Below are positions 42,523 through 51,375 of a DNA stretch of 64,000 nucleotides, piece by piece. Each line of letters starts with the position of its first letter. The stretch's first letter is position 1. A model generated the notes under the pieces. That model did no database searches, was not told the origin of the DNA, and worked only from the letters and a program-made list of their open reading frames with translations. The stretch is from Eukaryota sp. TZLM1-RC (lineage: Eukaryota > Metamonada: BaSk clade): NCBI GenBank assembly GCA_040285825.1, contig JAUPSS010000002.1, positions 992,001-1,056,000 on the forward strand. Reading direction: 5' to 3'. The position numbers were made by a program, and so were the translations under genes.

Positions 42523-44334
42523 ATGACGACGTTTGCCCTTGACGACTTAATACCTTGTCTTAAAACTTTATCATCTACTGATTCTTCTGAAGTTTCGTGT
42601 ACTTGTTCTGTGGTTTCATTTGGTCGTTACATCCGTGATTCATCATTAAAAGTCCAACTTCCAAGTCCTCCTTCACATGATCGGCTTGGACTTTCCATAC
42701 TTCCCTCTGAAGCCATTGATTCATTGGGACATTGGGTAGATGACTCAATCTTTGACGTTCAACTCGAAGATAGCGAGGATTCTATTATATGTACATTCTC
42801 TCCTCTTTTAAACAATTTGTTCTTCAACACTTCTATCACTGCTGGTACTGTTATTAAGATCACCTCAACCAGCACTGTTGGTTCTCATTTATTAATCACC
42901 AATGTTGAGATCTTGGGCGTTCTTCTCGGTTGTGCTTCCTCTCGTGTTTTCCCTGCCCATATTACTGATCCGGTACCTGTCCCACCTAAGCCATTAACAT
43001 CTCTTCCTGATCACAATCCAATCTTCTCCTCCCGCAAGTTTTTTCTTCCTCTCTTTGACAATTCTTTACCCTTACCCTCTGCTGATCCCCACATTTCTCT
43101 CAGTCCTCTCACTATCTACAACGAAGACAACATTCCCCGTTCACTATCTGAGTTTCTTGAACGCCCTTTCCCCAGATATCCTCTGGTTGCGTGCGTTACA
43201 GACTGTGGACTGCTTACTCACGTTGCTTCCTCTACGCAACGGAAGCCTTTTAAACCAGGACTTACTGTAGGACGACCACTCAAGTTTTGTTTTCGTATAG
43301 CTGATTCCAAAGTCAACATTCCTTGCTCAGCTTGGGATTCACTTGGGTTTGAACTGTGGAATCAGCTAACTCCTGGAATGTTTATTGTTATTGAGCAGTG
43401 TAAGCTTTCCAAGTATTTAGGTGAGAATGAATTAAAGTTCAATTCCCCTAGTACAAGAGTCTATTCCTACTTCCCTTCTCCTTCTGGTTCACTGGCTCCT
43501 CTTCCTCCTTTGCTCACATCAATGGTGCTCTTGAACAAGCTTCCTTTCATGGCCACTGTTAATGTTTTTGGCAGGATTGAATATTGTTCAAAGGTTTGTT
43601 TTCGCAGGGTAACTCGTGGAGATTTTCAATTGTATAGAATATTAGTATTGGCATTCAATGATCTTTCTGTTCCGCTGTTTCTTGCATTATCTTCTAAACC
43701 TCATGTTTTTTCTCAATTGAGCTGCTCTAGGAAACTTTTGGTCACCAATGTGCAAATTAGAAGTTACACACCAAATTCTTTGGCTAGTTCTAGGTCTGTT
43801 CTTCTTCATTCTACAGTTTTTACTGATGTTATCTTCCCTGAAAGTGGGCATTATTTAGCACAACATTCAATTTTTGACAATTTTCCATTACCGAAACCAT
43901 CAAACTCTATTTGCAGGCTTCCTGATCATCTTTTTGGTCTCTCAAAGCTTTTCACTTCGCTTCGTCTCGTTCATTTACGTGATGTCGTTAAGGAAATGAG
44001 GAGAATGGCACCGATGGAGGGTTTTTACATAACAACTGTTTGTAAATTTCATCATGAAGGGAAGCATCATTGTACGCTTTCGATTGATGGTGTTCGACAG
44101 TTTGCCGAGTGTATTCAAAGTTCCTTGTTTTCTTACTATGATCCAAATACCATTGTGTCACCTCTTCTTGTTGATACCACTTCTTATACATTTCACAATT
44201 CTTTGGCAATGATCTCTGGCCAGAAGGTGGTGGTCCTGGCTTGGATGGAACGAATTAAAGATTCTACATTTGTAGAAGTTTGTGGTATTTTTCCTTATTC
44301 TGATGGTTTTGTGTGCTTTAAATCAAAGGATTAA
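42523..44334 (+). CDS. OB-fold single-stranded-DNA-binding protein, RPA/RADX-like
   Basis: 603 residues with the start at ATG 42523, chosen over the longer frame that overlaps the upstream stop. The middle (about 215-340) reads like an RPA1-type OB fold: LKFCFRIADSKVNIPCSAWD followed by LGFELWNQLTPGMFIVIEQC and KYLGENELKFNSPS. A further OB-like stretch lies at 360-450 and the remainder is beta-rich. The SLSEFLERPFPRYPLVACVT lead-in recalls RADX, an RPA-related antagonist of RAD51 at stalled forks. No zinc finger of RPA1 type is seen. The RADX label is a guess; the OB-fold family is more secure. Confidence 0.5.
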   Translation: MTTFALDDLIPCLKTLSSTDSSEVSCTCSVVSFGRYIRDSSLKVQLPSPPSHDRLGLSILPSEAIDSLGHWVDDSIFDVQLEDSEDSIICTFSPLLNNLFFNTSITAGTVIKITSTSTVGSHLLITNVEILGVLLGCASSRVFPAHITDPVPVPPKPLTSLPDHNPIFSSRKFFLPLFDNSLPLPSADPHISLSPLTIYNEDNIPRSLSEFLERPFPRYPLVACVTDCGLLTHVASSTQRKPFKPGLTVGRPLKFCFRIADSKVNIPCSAWDSLGFELWNQLTPGMFIVIEQCKLSKYLGENELKFNSPSTRVYSYFPSPSGSLAPLPPLLTSMVLLNKLPFMATVNVFGRIEYCSKVCFRRVTRGDFQLYRILVLAFNDLSVPLFLALSSKPHVFSQLSCSRKLLVTNVQIRSYTPNSLASSRSVLLHSTVFTDVIFPESGHYLAQHSIFDNFPLPKPSNSICRLPDHLFGLSKLFTSLRLVHLRDVVKEMRRMAPMEGFYITTVCKFHHEGKHHCTLSIDGVRQFAECIQSSLFSYYDPNTIVSPLLVDTTSYTFHNSLAMISGQKVVVLAWMERIKDSTFVEVCGIFPYSDGFVCFKSKD

Positions 44335-44486
44335 ATAAAAATAATGAATTTTATTTTCAGTAAAATATTGAAAAATACAGTTAAATAATATAAAACAAAA
44401 ACCACACAAACAAAGTTGTTCCAAACAACTCCATTTAAATGCATTAAAATACAAAAATTCCATTAATAAACGACAATGTTGGATAA

Positions 44487-45737
44487 TCACCCATAAATAA
44501 AAGCATGCTTCAGTGCATCATCCGGCAATATCCTTTCAGAGGCACTATAACTCAGCATTCTGTAAATCAGGTCTGTGAAATTCTTGTATTCATTCGTCAC
44601 AGTAATAGGGTCCCTTCGTTCCCGTTCCTGGTCACGTAAATTCTTTGATTTTCTGGGATGTGGAGGAAGTCCTATGACCTTTTCAAGAGGGCGAGTTCCA
44701 ACACGTTCAGCTCCTTCTTTAAGTATCCATCTTCGGGATCTATCCTTGGAAGTGTTTTGGATAAAGTATTTAAGCTTGTTTGGTGATTTCTCAATCATTG
44801 AATCAGGCGGATAACCCAAAACTTCAATCATTTGGACAATCATGTCAACTTCATTCTTCCCATAAAATAGAGGAGATCCAGTGTTTAATTCAACTAGTAT
44901 ACAACCCAGAGACCACATATCGATTGCCATTCCATAGGGTAGACCTAGCAAAACTTCTGGAGACCGGTAAAATCTACTTTGAATGTACGAATATAGTGTC
45001 TTTCCCAAGCGGCATGAAGAACCAAAGTCGATGACCTTGACAGAGGCACGGTCGCTGGCAACAAGCAGAATGTTCTCAGGTTTGAGGTCACAGTGTATTA
45101 TTTCGAGTTTTTGTAGAAATGCAAGTGAAGTAAGAATCTGGGTAGCGAAGCGTCGAACAAGAGCTATTGAAAATCCATTAAATTCACCCCGTCGCAGGAG
45201 TTCATAAAGATTAGAAGCAAGAAATTCAAAGACGATGCAGAGATGGTGTTTGTAAAAGAAGTGACGTTCAACCCGCACACAGCAGTTCTTATGGTCGGGA
45301 TCATTGTCGTTAAGCAAATTGAGAATGTTGATTTCCACATTGGCTTGCTCCAGGAAAGCAGGACGATTCTTGATGATTTTGATGGCTTTGGGTACATTTG
45401 TGGCAATGTCAATAGCTTTAACAACAACGCCAAATGATCCTTGGCCAACCTTGGCTTCTATCTCATAACGGTTGTCAAAGATTTCTCCTATGTTGAAAAT
45501 GAGATCTCCCTCTGGGGTATCGTATTCTGATTTTTGCTGCTGCTTACCCTTCTTAGCGTAGTACACCGAGTTGATATGCTTATATGTGTGAAGGAGTTTT
45601 AAGGAAAGACATTCAAGTGGACGCTTGCGACTACACTCAGCACTCTGGCTGGGAGTAGCTTGCATCGAAAGACGAGAAGCAACTGGTGGAGAATAGCGTT
45701 GTTGTGGAATGAGCGGAATACAAATTTTGTCATTCAT
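44487..45737 (-). CDS. DYRK1-type dual-specificity protein kinase
   Basis: 416 residues. After a basic N-terminus (RKRPLECLSLKLLHTYKHIN) and the DH-box-like NRYEIEAKVGQGSFGVVVKA comes a complete kinase domain: AIKIIKN lysine, HCDLKPEN catalytic loop, IDFGSSC, the DYRK activation-loop YSYIQSRFYRSPEVLLG with the autophosphorylated YxY tyrosine, and DMWSLGCILVEL. It ends shortly after the last kinase helix (ALKHAFIYG). There is no PEST or His-rich tail as in DYRK1A. Family kinases act in nucleus and cytoplasm on growth and splicing factors. A hAT-like MITE starts 25 bp upstream of the start codon. Confidence 0.9.
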   Translation of the reverse strand: MNDKICIPLIPQQRYSPPVASRLSMQATPSQSAECSRKRPLECLSLKLLHTYKHINSVYYAKKGKQQQKSEYDTPEGDLIFNIGEIFDNRYEIEAKVGQGSFGVVVKAIDIATNVPKAIKIIKNRPAFLEQANVEINILNLLNDNDPDHKNCCVRVERHFFYKHHLCIVFEFLASNLYELLRRGEFNGFSIALVRRFATQILTSLAFLQKLEIIHCDLKPENILLVASDRASVKVIDFGSSCRLGKTLYSYIQSRFYRSPEVLLGLPYGMAIDMWSLGCILVELNTGSPLFYGKNEVDMIVQMIEVLGYPPDSMIEKSPNKLKYFIQNTSKDRSRRWILKEGAERVGTRPLEKVIGLPPHPRKSKNLRDQERERRDPITVTNEYKNFTDLIYRMLSYSASERILPDDALKHAFIYG

Positions 45738-45761
45738 ATAAATTTAAACACGGCTCTACGG

Positions 45762-46316
45762 CAATGTTAGAATTACTGAACTAGTTCGGCGTACGTTCGG
45801 CTGAACGTTCAGCACCTACTGATATGTTCGGTTAGTTCGGCATCTCGTTTTGATTCATTAATATCAAAACGCTGTTTATCTCTACCTTCCTTATACTATT
45901 ACACTCACTATCAACCAACAAAGTAAACTTTCATTCAAAATTGAGTACAAAATTGAGTACATAAGGCATATCCAGCTCTATACTCCTTTATGAAATGGGA
46001 GGAAAAGCGACGGGCTGAACCTTTTAGCATTTTACTGCAGCAGCGGTACTGTGAAGTAATATTTTTGGACACTGTATCGTAATTAACGTTGTCTAGAAGT
46101 TTGTAAACAGGGTGCTTTGGGATTGGAGAAACTTGATGTAAAGAAGGGGATTTATGTATGAATACAGATTTTTAAACAATGAAATCTATTGTAGTAGTTG
46201 AAATAGGGATTTGGGAAAACATCTTTACACAAAACTGTGTTGACACGTGTAAATGAACAAAAACTAGTTCGGCGTACGTTCGGAAAGGTTGCGAACGTTT
46301 GGAATTCTAACATTGC
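45762..46316. mobile_element. hAT-like MITE with short TIRs
   Basis: Both ends read CAATGTTAGAATT inward (45762-45774 and the complement of 46304-46316). Flanks CTCTACGG and CTCACGG(T) resemble an 8-bp target duplication with one lost base; 8-bp duplications and CAxTGTT-type ends are typical of hAT transposons. The 555-bp body is non-coding. It has a subterminal motif AACTAGTTCGGCGTACGTTC at both ends, as direct repeats at 45780 and 46264, with nested palindromes GTTCGGC/GAACGTT, possibly transposase sites. It lies in the promoter region of the DYRK gene. Confidence 0.75.
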
Positions 46317-46639
46317 TCAACGGTGAATGTCACATATCATGCATTCCCCTGTGAAATTCACTCCTGTTTTCCCCTTTCTCAATGTCTACTCACAGGCTGT
46401 AAGAGACATGTAGCGTCATTTGACAGAGACAATCATGATCTTCATCAATGGGCTACCTCACTTAAATACACCTACTGCTTTCACAGAACAAAGCCTCGCG
46501 ACTTGATGTATCTAAGTGGATCTACCAACTGCTACTAAGGTATTTGTAGATCGGTCTCAAAAGTTTTTCCAAAAAATTAAAAATCTACAAAATAAACATA
46601 AAATAAAAGTTTTTCCAAAGTTTTTGTTTCTGTATGCTC

Positions 46640-47140
46640 AGGTTCCCCATTCATCTCCTCAACAGAACATCTGGGCAAATGTATCTTTCCGGCCACAATT
46701 CCGCTTTCTTCTCAATTTGAATAATTTTTGCAGCGGAAATATCTCTGCCATATACTATTTGACACTCAGTACAAATACACATCTGCCATGAGCCTGCTTG
46801 AATATTCTCGGCCATGCAACAACTGGACAGTTTGCTTGTATTAAATTCACTGGTTGACAAGTGCTTCTCGTCCTTTTGATAACACAACCATTTTCTAAAA
46901 GCCCTTGCTGATCCATTTCGATTGATTTTTCGGCAATAAGATGGGAAAATAGCAGAACCCACATCAAGGTAGAGTTTTTCAGGATGTCCAGACAGCCTTG
47001 GAAATTTGTGGAGAGTCTCTCTGAACTGTCTCTCTTTTCGTCTGCGGTTATCAAATTTAATTATTTTCCATTTCTGGAGATATTCGTGATAGTTCAGCTG
47101 CTGCTTTAGTAACTCAAGTTCCCTCTGTTTATGGACTTTT
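46640..47140 (-). pseudogene. Fanzor remnant 6 (third subfamily), cut by a LINE
   Basis: The minus-strand frame carries LLKQQLNYHEYLQKWKIIKF, LYLDVGSAIFPSYCRKINRN in the GD-block position, then GSARAFRKWLCYQKDEKHLS. TSEFNTSKLSSCC follows, with the shifted glutamate in EFNTSK, then MCICTECQIVYGRDISAAKI with the second CxxC and the RuvC-III aspartate RD. One continuous frame covers all of this, but RuvC-I and the N-terminal half are missing. Sequence beyond 47140 belongs to a LINE copy on the other strand. From 46317 to 46639 nothing is recognised. Confidence 0.75.
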
Positions 47141-47945
47141 GTTAAAAGACAATGAATGGCTTCTAAACATGCGTTTTCGTTGTTTTCTGTGGCCAAACAA
47201 TTTGCCCAATCATTTAACTTGTAAATGTGGTAAACCTCTTTTGTTTACTCATCTTTTGAACTGTAAACATTTCATTACGTTTAGAAGCAAAGTGCATAAT
47301 AACGTCAGGGACCAAATTTATGTAATGTGCAAATCATATCGAGTAGATTCCTTTTTAGAACCGCTGTTATCAAAATTTATTCTTGATGATCCTAATATTG
47401 ATAGTACCCGTTACAACAGAGCTTCTATGGGTCTGACTAGAGGTGATCTAGTTGTTCCTGGTTTAAATGGTAGTTTTACTATTTTGGACGCCATGTCTAT
47501 TGACCCTTGTAATTCCTCTAACGAACATTTCATTAACTCGGATGTAAATAATCCTCTTCTTGCAGGCGAAAAATATAAAATTGCTAAATATGCGAAACCC
47601 ATTTCCTCGGTTAATGAAAATTCTCATGCCCAATATAATTTATGTCCATTTGTTTTTTCTTTGCTTGGATCTCTAGGTAAGGCTGCTATGGCTTTCCTTG
47701 AGGATTTTGTTGTAGTTGTAAAGGAAAGAACTGGAAGAATTTTCAATCCTGTTTACTGGCAAAACAGGATTGTATTTTCTATTTTTAAGGGAATGGTAAC
47801 ACTAATTTCTGATTCACTATCTTCTTTTGGGAAATTTTCTGAATCTTTAGCGATTAATTGTTTTGATGTAGGGGAGGCAGGTTTTGAGGATGTGGAGTTT
47901 TAATTGTGTATTTCATATTTGTTGTTGAATAAAAATAAATAAGGT
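47140..47945 (+). mobile_element. Non-LTR retrotransposon family B, copy 3 (best preserved)
   Basis: The frame 47139-47903 is intact over 254 residues and begins in the middle of the protein (DNEWLLNMRFRCFLWPNN). It contains the finger CKCGKPLLFTHLLNC, FRSKVHNNVRDQIYVMCKSY, the endonuclease motif TRGDLVVPGLNGSFTILDAM (RGD, 13 residues, D) and the C-terminal YWQNRIVFSIFKG segment. The 3' end is AT-rich, with AATAAAAATAAATAAG. The 5' end coincides with the break in the Fanzor remnant, as expected of a truncated LINE inserted into or beside it. Confidence 0.85.
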
Positions 47946-48054
47946 AAATTAAAAAAAATTTCTGGAGATTACTTTCCAAATACACTTTCCTCCTGATCAA
48001 ATTCCAGTTATTTTGTTAATAAATAGTTGATATTTTTTGTTGTTTATTTGAACA

Positions 48055-48260
48055 TTATTCACATACATTTATTCGATCTCTAACATTCTCTCTTCTTAAA
48101 GGTACTTGGAATCCTTCCATTTTTTGGAAATTTTTTCTTTCAAAAGCCATGTCTCCAACTCGCAAGGAATCCAATCATCAGATGCCTACACGGCTCTAAA
48201 CTTTGTTCTCATGTTTAAAGCTCCCCACTACCTTTGGTCTGCAATTATCATGAATATGAG
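48055..48260 (+). mobile_element. LINE family C fragment (ORF2 N-terminal region)
   Basis: The DNA from ATTCGATCTCTAACATTCTC through TGGAATCCTTCCATTTTTTG to GCCATGTCTCC matches 56860-56945 of the intact C copy. Here the frame WNPSIFWKFFLSKAMSP is continuous, which shows what the intact copy looks like at its T-run. The similarity ends soon after. 48261-48776 shows no gene. Confidence 0.75.
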
Positions 48261-48776
48261 AGGTGATATGGAAAACCATAGAACTAGAAAACAACAACTG
48301 AATCAACATTATCTTTGAGAAGTTCAGCTTTGAAGAGACCTCCATAAAGCTATGATCTTGACAAAAAACAATCTTCGCGTTTTGTCAAGAGCATTGATTC
48401 AAACGGGTGCTTTTAAAGAAAAGAGTAATTTAAAGTTCTTCAAAGTCATCCGCGTCAAAAAGGGGACATGTGAGGAGATTTTTTGTGATTGAGATGGTGA
48501 ATGGGAAAGTACTACTAAATGATAATAGTTAAATAAAAATAAATTACTAGCACAATGTTCTGGACTGGTATTACAGAATTTTAGTGATGATGACAAATTT
48601 TACTTCAAATACAGTGAAAGAAACAACTGAAACTTACAAAGTGTCTACATTATGCCATCATCACATAGTGCATTGACATCATTATGTAAAAAATTGCCAC
48701 TAAAGTATGGCACATAATTTAAATTCTCAAAAAATATTAGTTTACAAAAAACAGATTGACGATAGTCGATCTACAC

Positions 48777-49408
48777 TTATTGTTCCATAGCTTCAGCTTC
48801 AAGTTTTTTCTTTTCTTCAACCAGAAAATCATGGGCATCAGGGTGGGTTTCTTTAAGCTTCTCTAATAGCTGGTTCCAAACACTATGTTCGGCTTGAAGC
48901 TGTTTGTTTTCAGCAGTCAGCTTATCAAATTGAGATCTGAGTTTATCACGGGTAGCTGTGACTTCATCTAATTGGCGTTGAATTTCGTCAGTCTCGGAAG
49001 CCACTTCCCCACGAGTCCTTTTTTTCGCAGGTTCGGCAGAGGGCTTAGTACGACACCCAGAACAAAATTTCGAAGCACGTCCACGTCCAGAAGTAAACTC
49101 GGTGGAGCATTTTTCGCACACCAATACTTTTGGTGCAATAGGTTCATCTCTACACTCAGGACATTTCTTAGGGGCCTTTCTGACATTAGTGACGACAACC
49201 CAACCTACCCTCTTTTGGTATGGACAAATTCCTTTTCACAGTTCTCGCAAACAATGGTTCTTGGTTCAGTCTGAGATGACTCAGTTTTTTCAGCTTTCTT
49301 TGCAGCACATTCTGGGCACTTTGTCGGGGGACGGCCACGACCTTTGGGCTTAGTAAAGGTCGTGCTACACTCTTCACATGTAAAAGTTTTAACGTCACCT
49401 TCTGACAT
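48777..49408 (-). CDS. Triple zinc-ribbon, coiled-coil protein with a 29-bp intron
   Basis: Exons 49408-49209 and 49179-48777 give a 200-residue protein. The 29-bp intron (49180-49208 on the plus strand; GTAGG...TCAG on the coding strand) restores a continuous frame through the second ribbon, KRGKAPKKCPECRDE. Three C-x2-C ... C-x2-C ribbons follow each other: CEECSTTF...CPEC, CENCEKEF...CPEC and CEKCSTEF...CSGC. The first contains an AT-hook-like GRGRPP. The C-terminal 75 residues are charged coiled coil (EIQRQLDEVTATRDKLRSQF). The pattern suggests a nuclear DNA-associated protein, but I know no exact family. The gene is divergent from the aldolase gene, with 54 bp between start codons. Confidence 0.75.
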
Positions 49409-49462
49409 GATATATGGAATTCAGGATATTAAATTTAATTGTTTACTTAATTATTCTCCATT

Positions 49463-50285
49463 ATGCATCAGATTGACATTGTTGCTCGTGTTGAACACGT
49501 TGCCTCTAAGCTTGGCATTACTTCAAATGCCATCTTTGAAAAACTTCCACACATTCAATTAGGTTACGAAATCTCGGGCAAGATCGATCGTCCAATTGGA
49601 CAGTATATTGATCATACTATCCTCAAAACTGCATCTACTCATGATCAAGTCGATATCCTTTGTCAGGAAGCTAAGGAACACAAATTTTACTCTGTTTGTG
49701 TAAACGGATCAAGAGTCCCACAATGTGTTGAGTCACTCAAAGGATCTGACGTGGATGTCGCTGCTGTGATTGGGTTCCCTCTGGGCGCCATGACTACAGC
49801 TTCTAAGGTTTTCGAAACTGCTGAATTAGTAGATATGGGAGCTTCTGAAATCGACATGGTTCTCAATGTTGGCAAGTTGTTAGATGGAGATTACATCTAC
49901 GTCAGAGATGAAATCGCCAAGATTGCTGAAGCGTGCAAAGATGCCAAACTCAAGGTCATCTTTGAAACATGCGAACTCACCCCTGAACTCATTGCTGATG
50001 CTTGTATTCTCTCTGCTTTAGGTAACAGTCATTTCGTCAAGACTTCCACTGGTTTTGGTAAAGGAGGTGCTACTCTTGATGATGTTCGTCTTATGAAGCA
50101 AGTTGTTGGTGATTTTCTTGAAGTCAAGGCCAGCGGTGGCGTGCGTACATACCCCGATGCTGTTAAAATGATTGAAGTTGGTGCCACTAGAATTGGTACT
50201 AGCAACGGTATGAAACCTTTATTACGTTCTCACTTCAGGAATTGCCATTGTCACCCAATCAGCAACAGGAGGTTCTGGATATTAA
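49463..50285 (+). CDS. Deoxyribose-phosphate aldolase
   Basis: Class I aldolase splitting 2-deoxyribose 5-phosphate into glyceraldehyde 3-phosphate and acetaldehyde. Signatures: YIDHTILKTASTHDQVDILC near the N-terminus, AAVIGFPLGAMTTASKVFET, SEIDMVLNVGKLLDGD, KVIFETCELT, and HFVKTSTGFGKGGAT with Schiff-base lysine 193. VKASGGVRTYPDAVKMIEVG and RIGTSN close the barrel. A 31-bp intron (50208-50238, GTATGA...TTCAG) interrupts a glycine codon. Removing it restores the expected ending GIAIVTQSATGGSGY with stop at 50283-50285; unspliced, the frame would run into nonsense. The approximately 263-residue protein matches the family length. Confidence 0.93.
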
Positions 50286-50459
50286 AAGTATTTACAAGAC
50301 GATCCAAATAAACAATTTAATGTACTTGTTTATACAAATTTGCAAATGACAAGTAAATAATTATCAAATAGTGGTAATTACAAAACGATCTTCTCAGATT
50401 GTTGAATATTGAGGAGGAAGTGAAGCAAAATTGTTTTATGTTATTGCACTGAATATGAG

Positions 50460-50875
50460 GCTAACTTAATCCTGTGACTGCTCTTGATTTTAAACCAAAA
50501 GAAAAACATAGAAAATATGATAAAAATATTGAAGAAACTAATGCTGATAGAAATACACATCTGGTTTTTATTACTTTCCATTTTCGATAAATGGAAGATT
50601 ATCAGATGAAGCAGAAACTTTTTTGAATGACTTCCAAAAAATGGTTCAAGAAAAAACAATGAAAAGATTTGATATTTTTTTATGGCGTTCATGAATTCAA
50701 TTTGCCATTATTAATAGATTACCTCGCTTTTTCAATCTAATATGAGAAGCTTTAGCTAGACAGCAAGCAGATCAAGATTTTGTAGAGGAAATCTTGGTTC
50801 AATGATAGTCGTCCCATTAGTTATGAGTTAATTTAATTAAGTGTGCAAGTTCAATAAATATATGGGGCTAACTTG
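50460..50875 (+). mobile_element. Non-LTR retrotransposon family A, copy 5 (3' end only)
   Basis: This starts inside the endonuclease region (LNPVTALDFKPKEKHRKYDK) with frame breaks near 50570 and 50695, then matches the C-terminal ARQQADQDFVEEILVQ end and the shared tail CGTCCCATTAGTTATGAGTT. From 50876 to 51339 nothing is recognised. Confidence 0.85.
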
Positions 50876-51336
50876 AATTCTGTTCAATTGACACCCCAAC
50901 TCTGTGAAATATTGGTAAAAATGCATAGGGTAATGGTAATGTGGTGAAGAAGGAAGACATGTATATCTTATTTATTACTGACTGGCCAAATCTGGTCATA
51001 GTTGGCGTATGTCAAAAGAAAATAATAATAATAATATGAAATCTGTTCCAGGTTTTCATTGCATTAATTTGTCTTGCAACAAAATCGGTCAATAAAGCTG
51101 CTAGTATTCATTTGAAGAAACTCTCATTTCCAGAAAATGAGGGAAACAATAAAGAGAAATTATCCATTTTTATCGAAATAAAACCAGCACCATATAAAAA
51201 CGATGTAGATGTGGGAATTTACTGCGATTGAATATCATCACTGACTATGCTTCTTTAATGAGCTCTATTGAAAGATCTGTTCTTCATCCAAGAATTCTAA
51301 AAAAGCATCTTATGTGATGTATGGATCACTACAAAT

Positions 51337-51375
51337 CCAAATTAATTAATTAACTAATTAATTAATTAACTAATT
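51337..51375. repeat. AATT-type tandem repeat
   Basis: AATTAATT(AACT) units repeat about nine times and run into the last codons of the RAB3GAP1-like gene at 51366. Confidence 0.9.
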
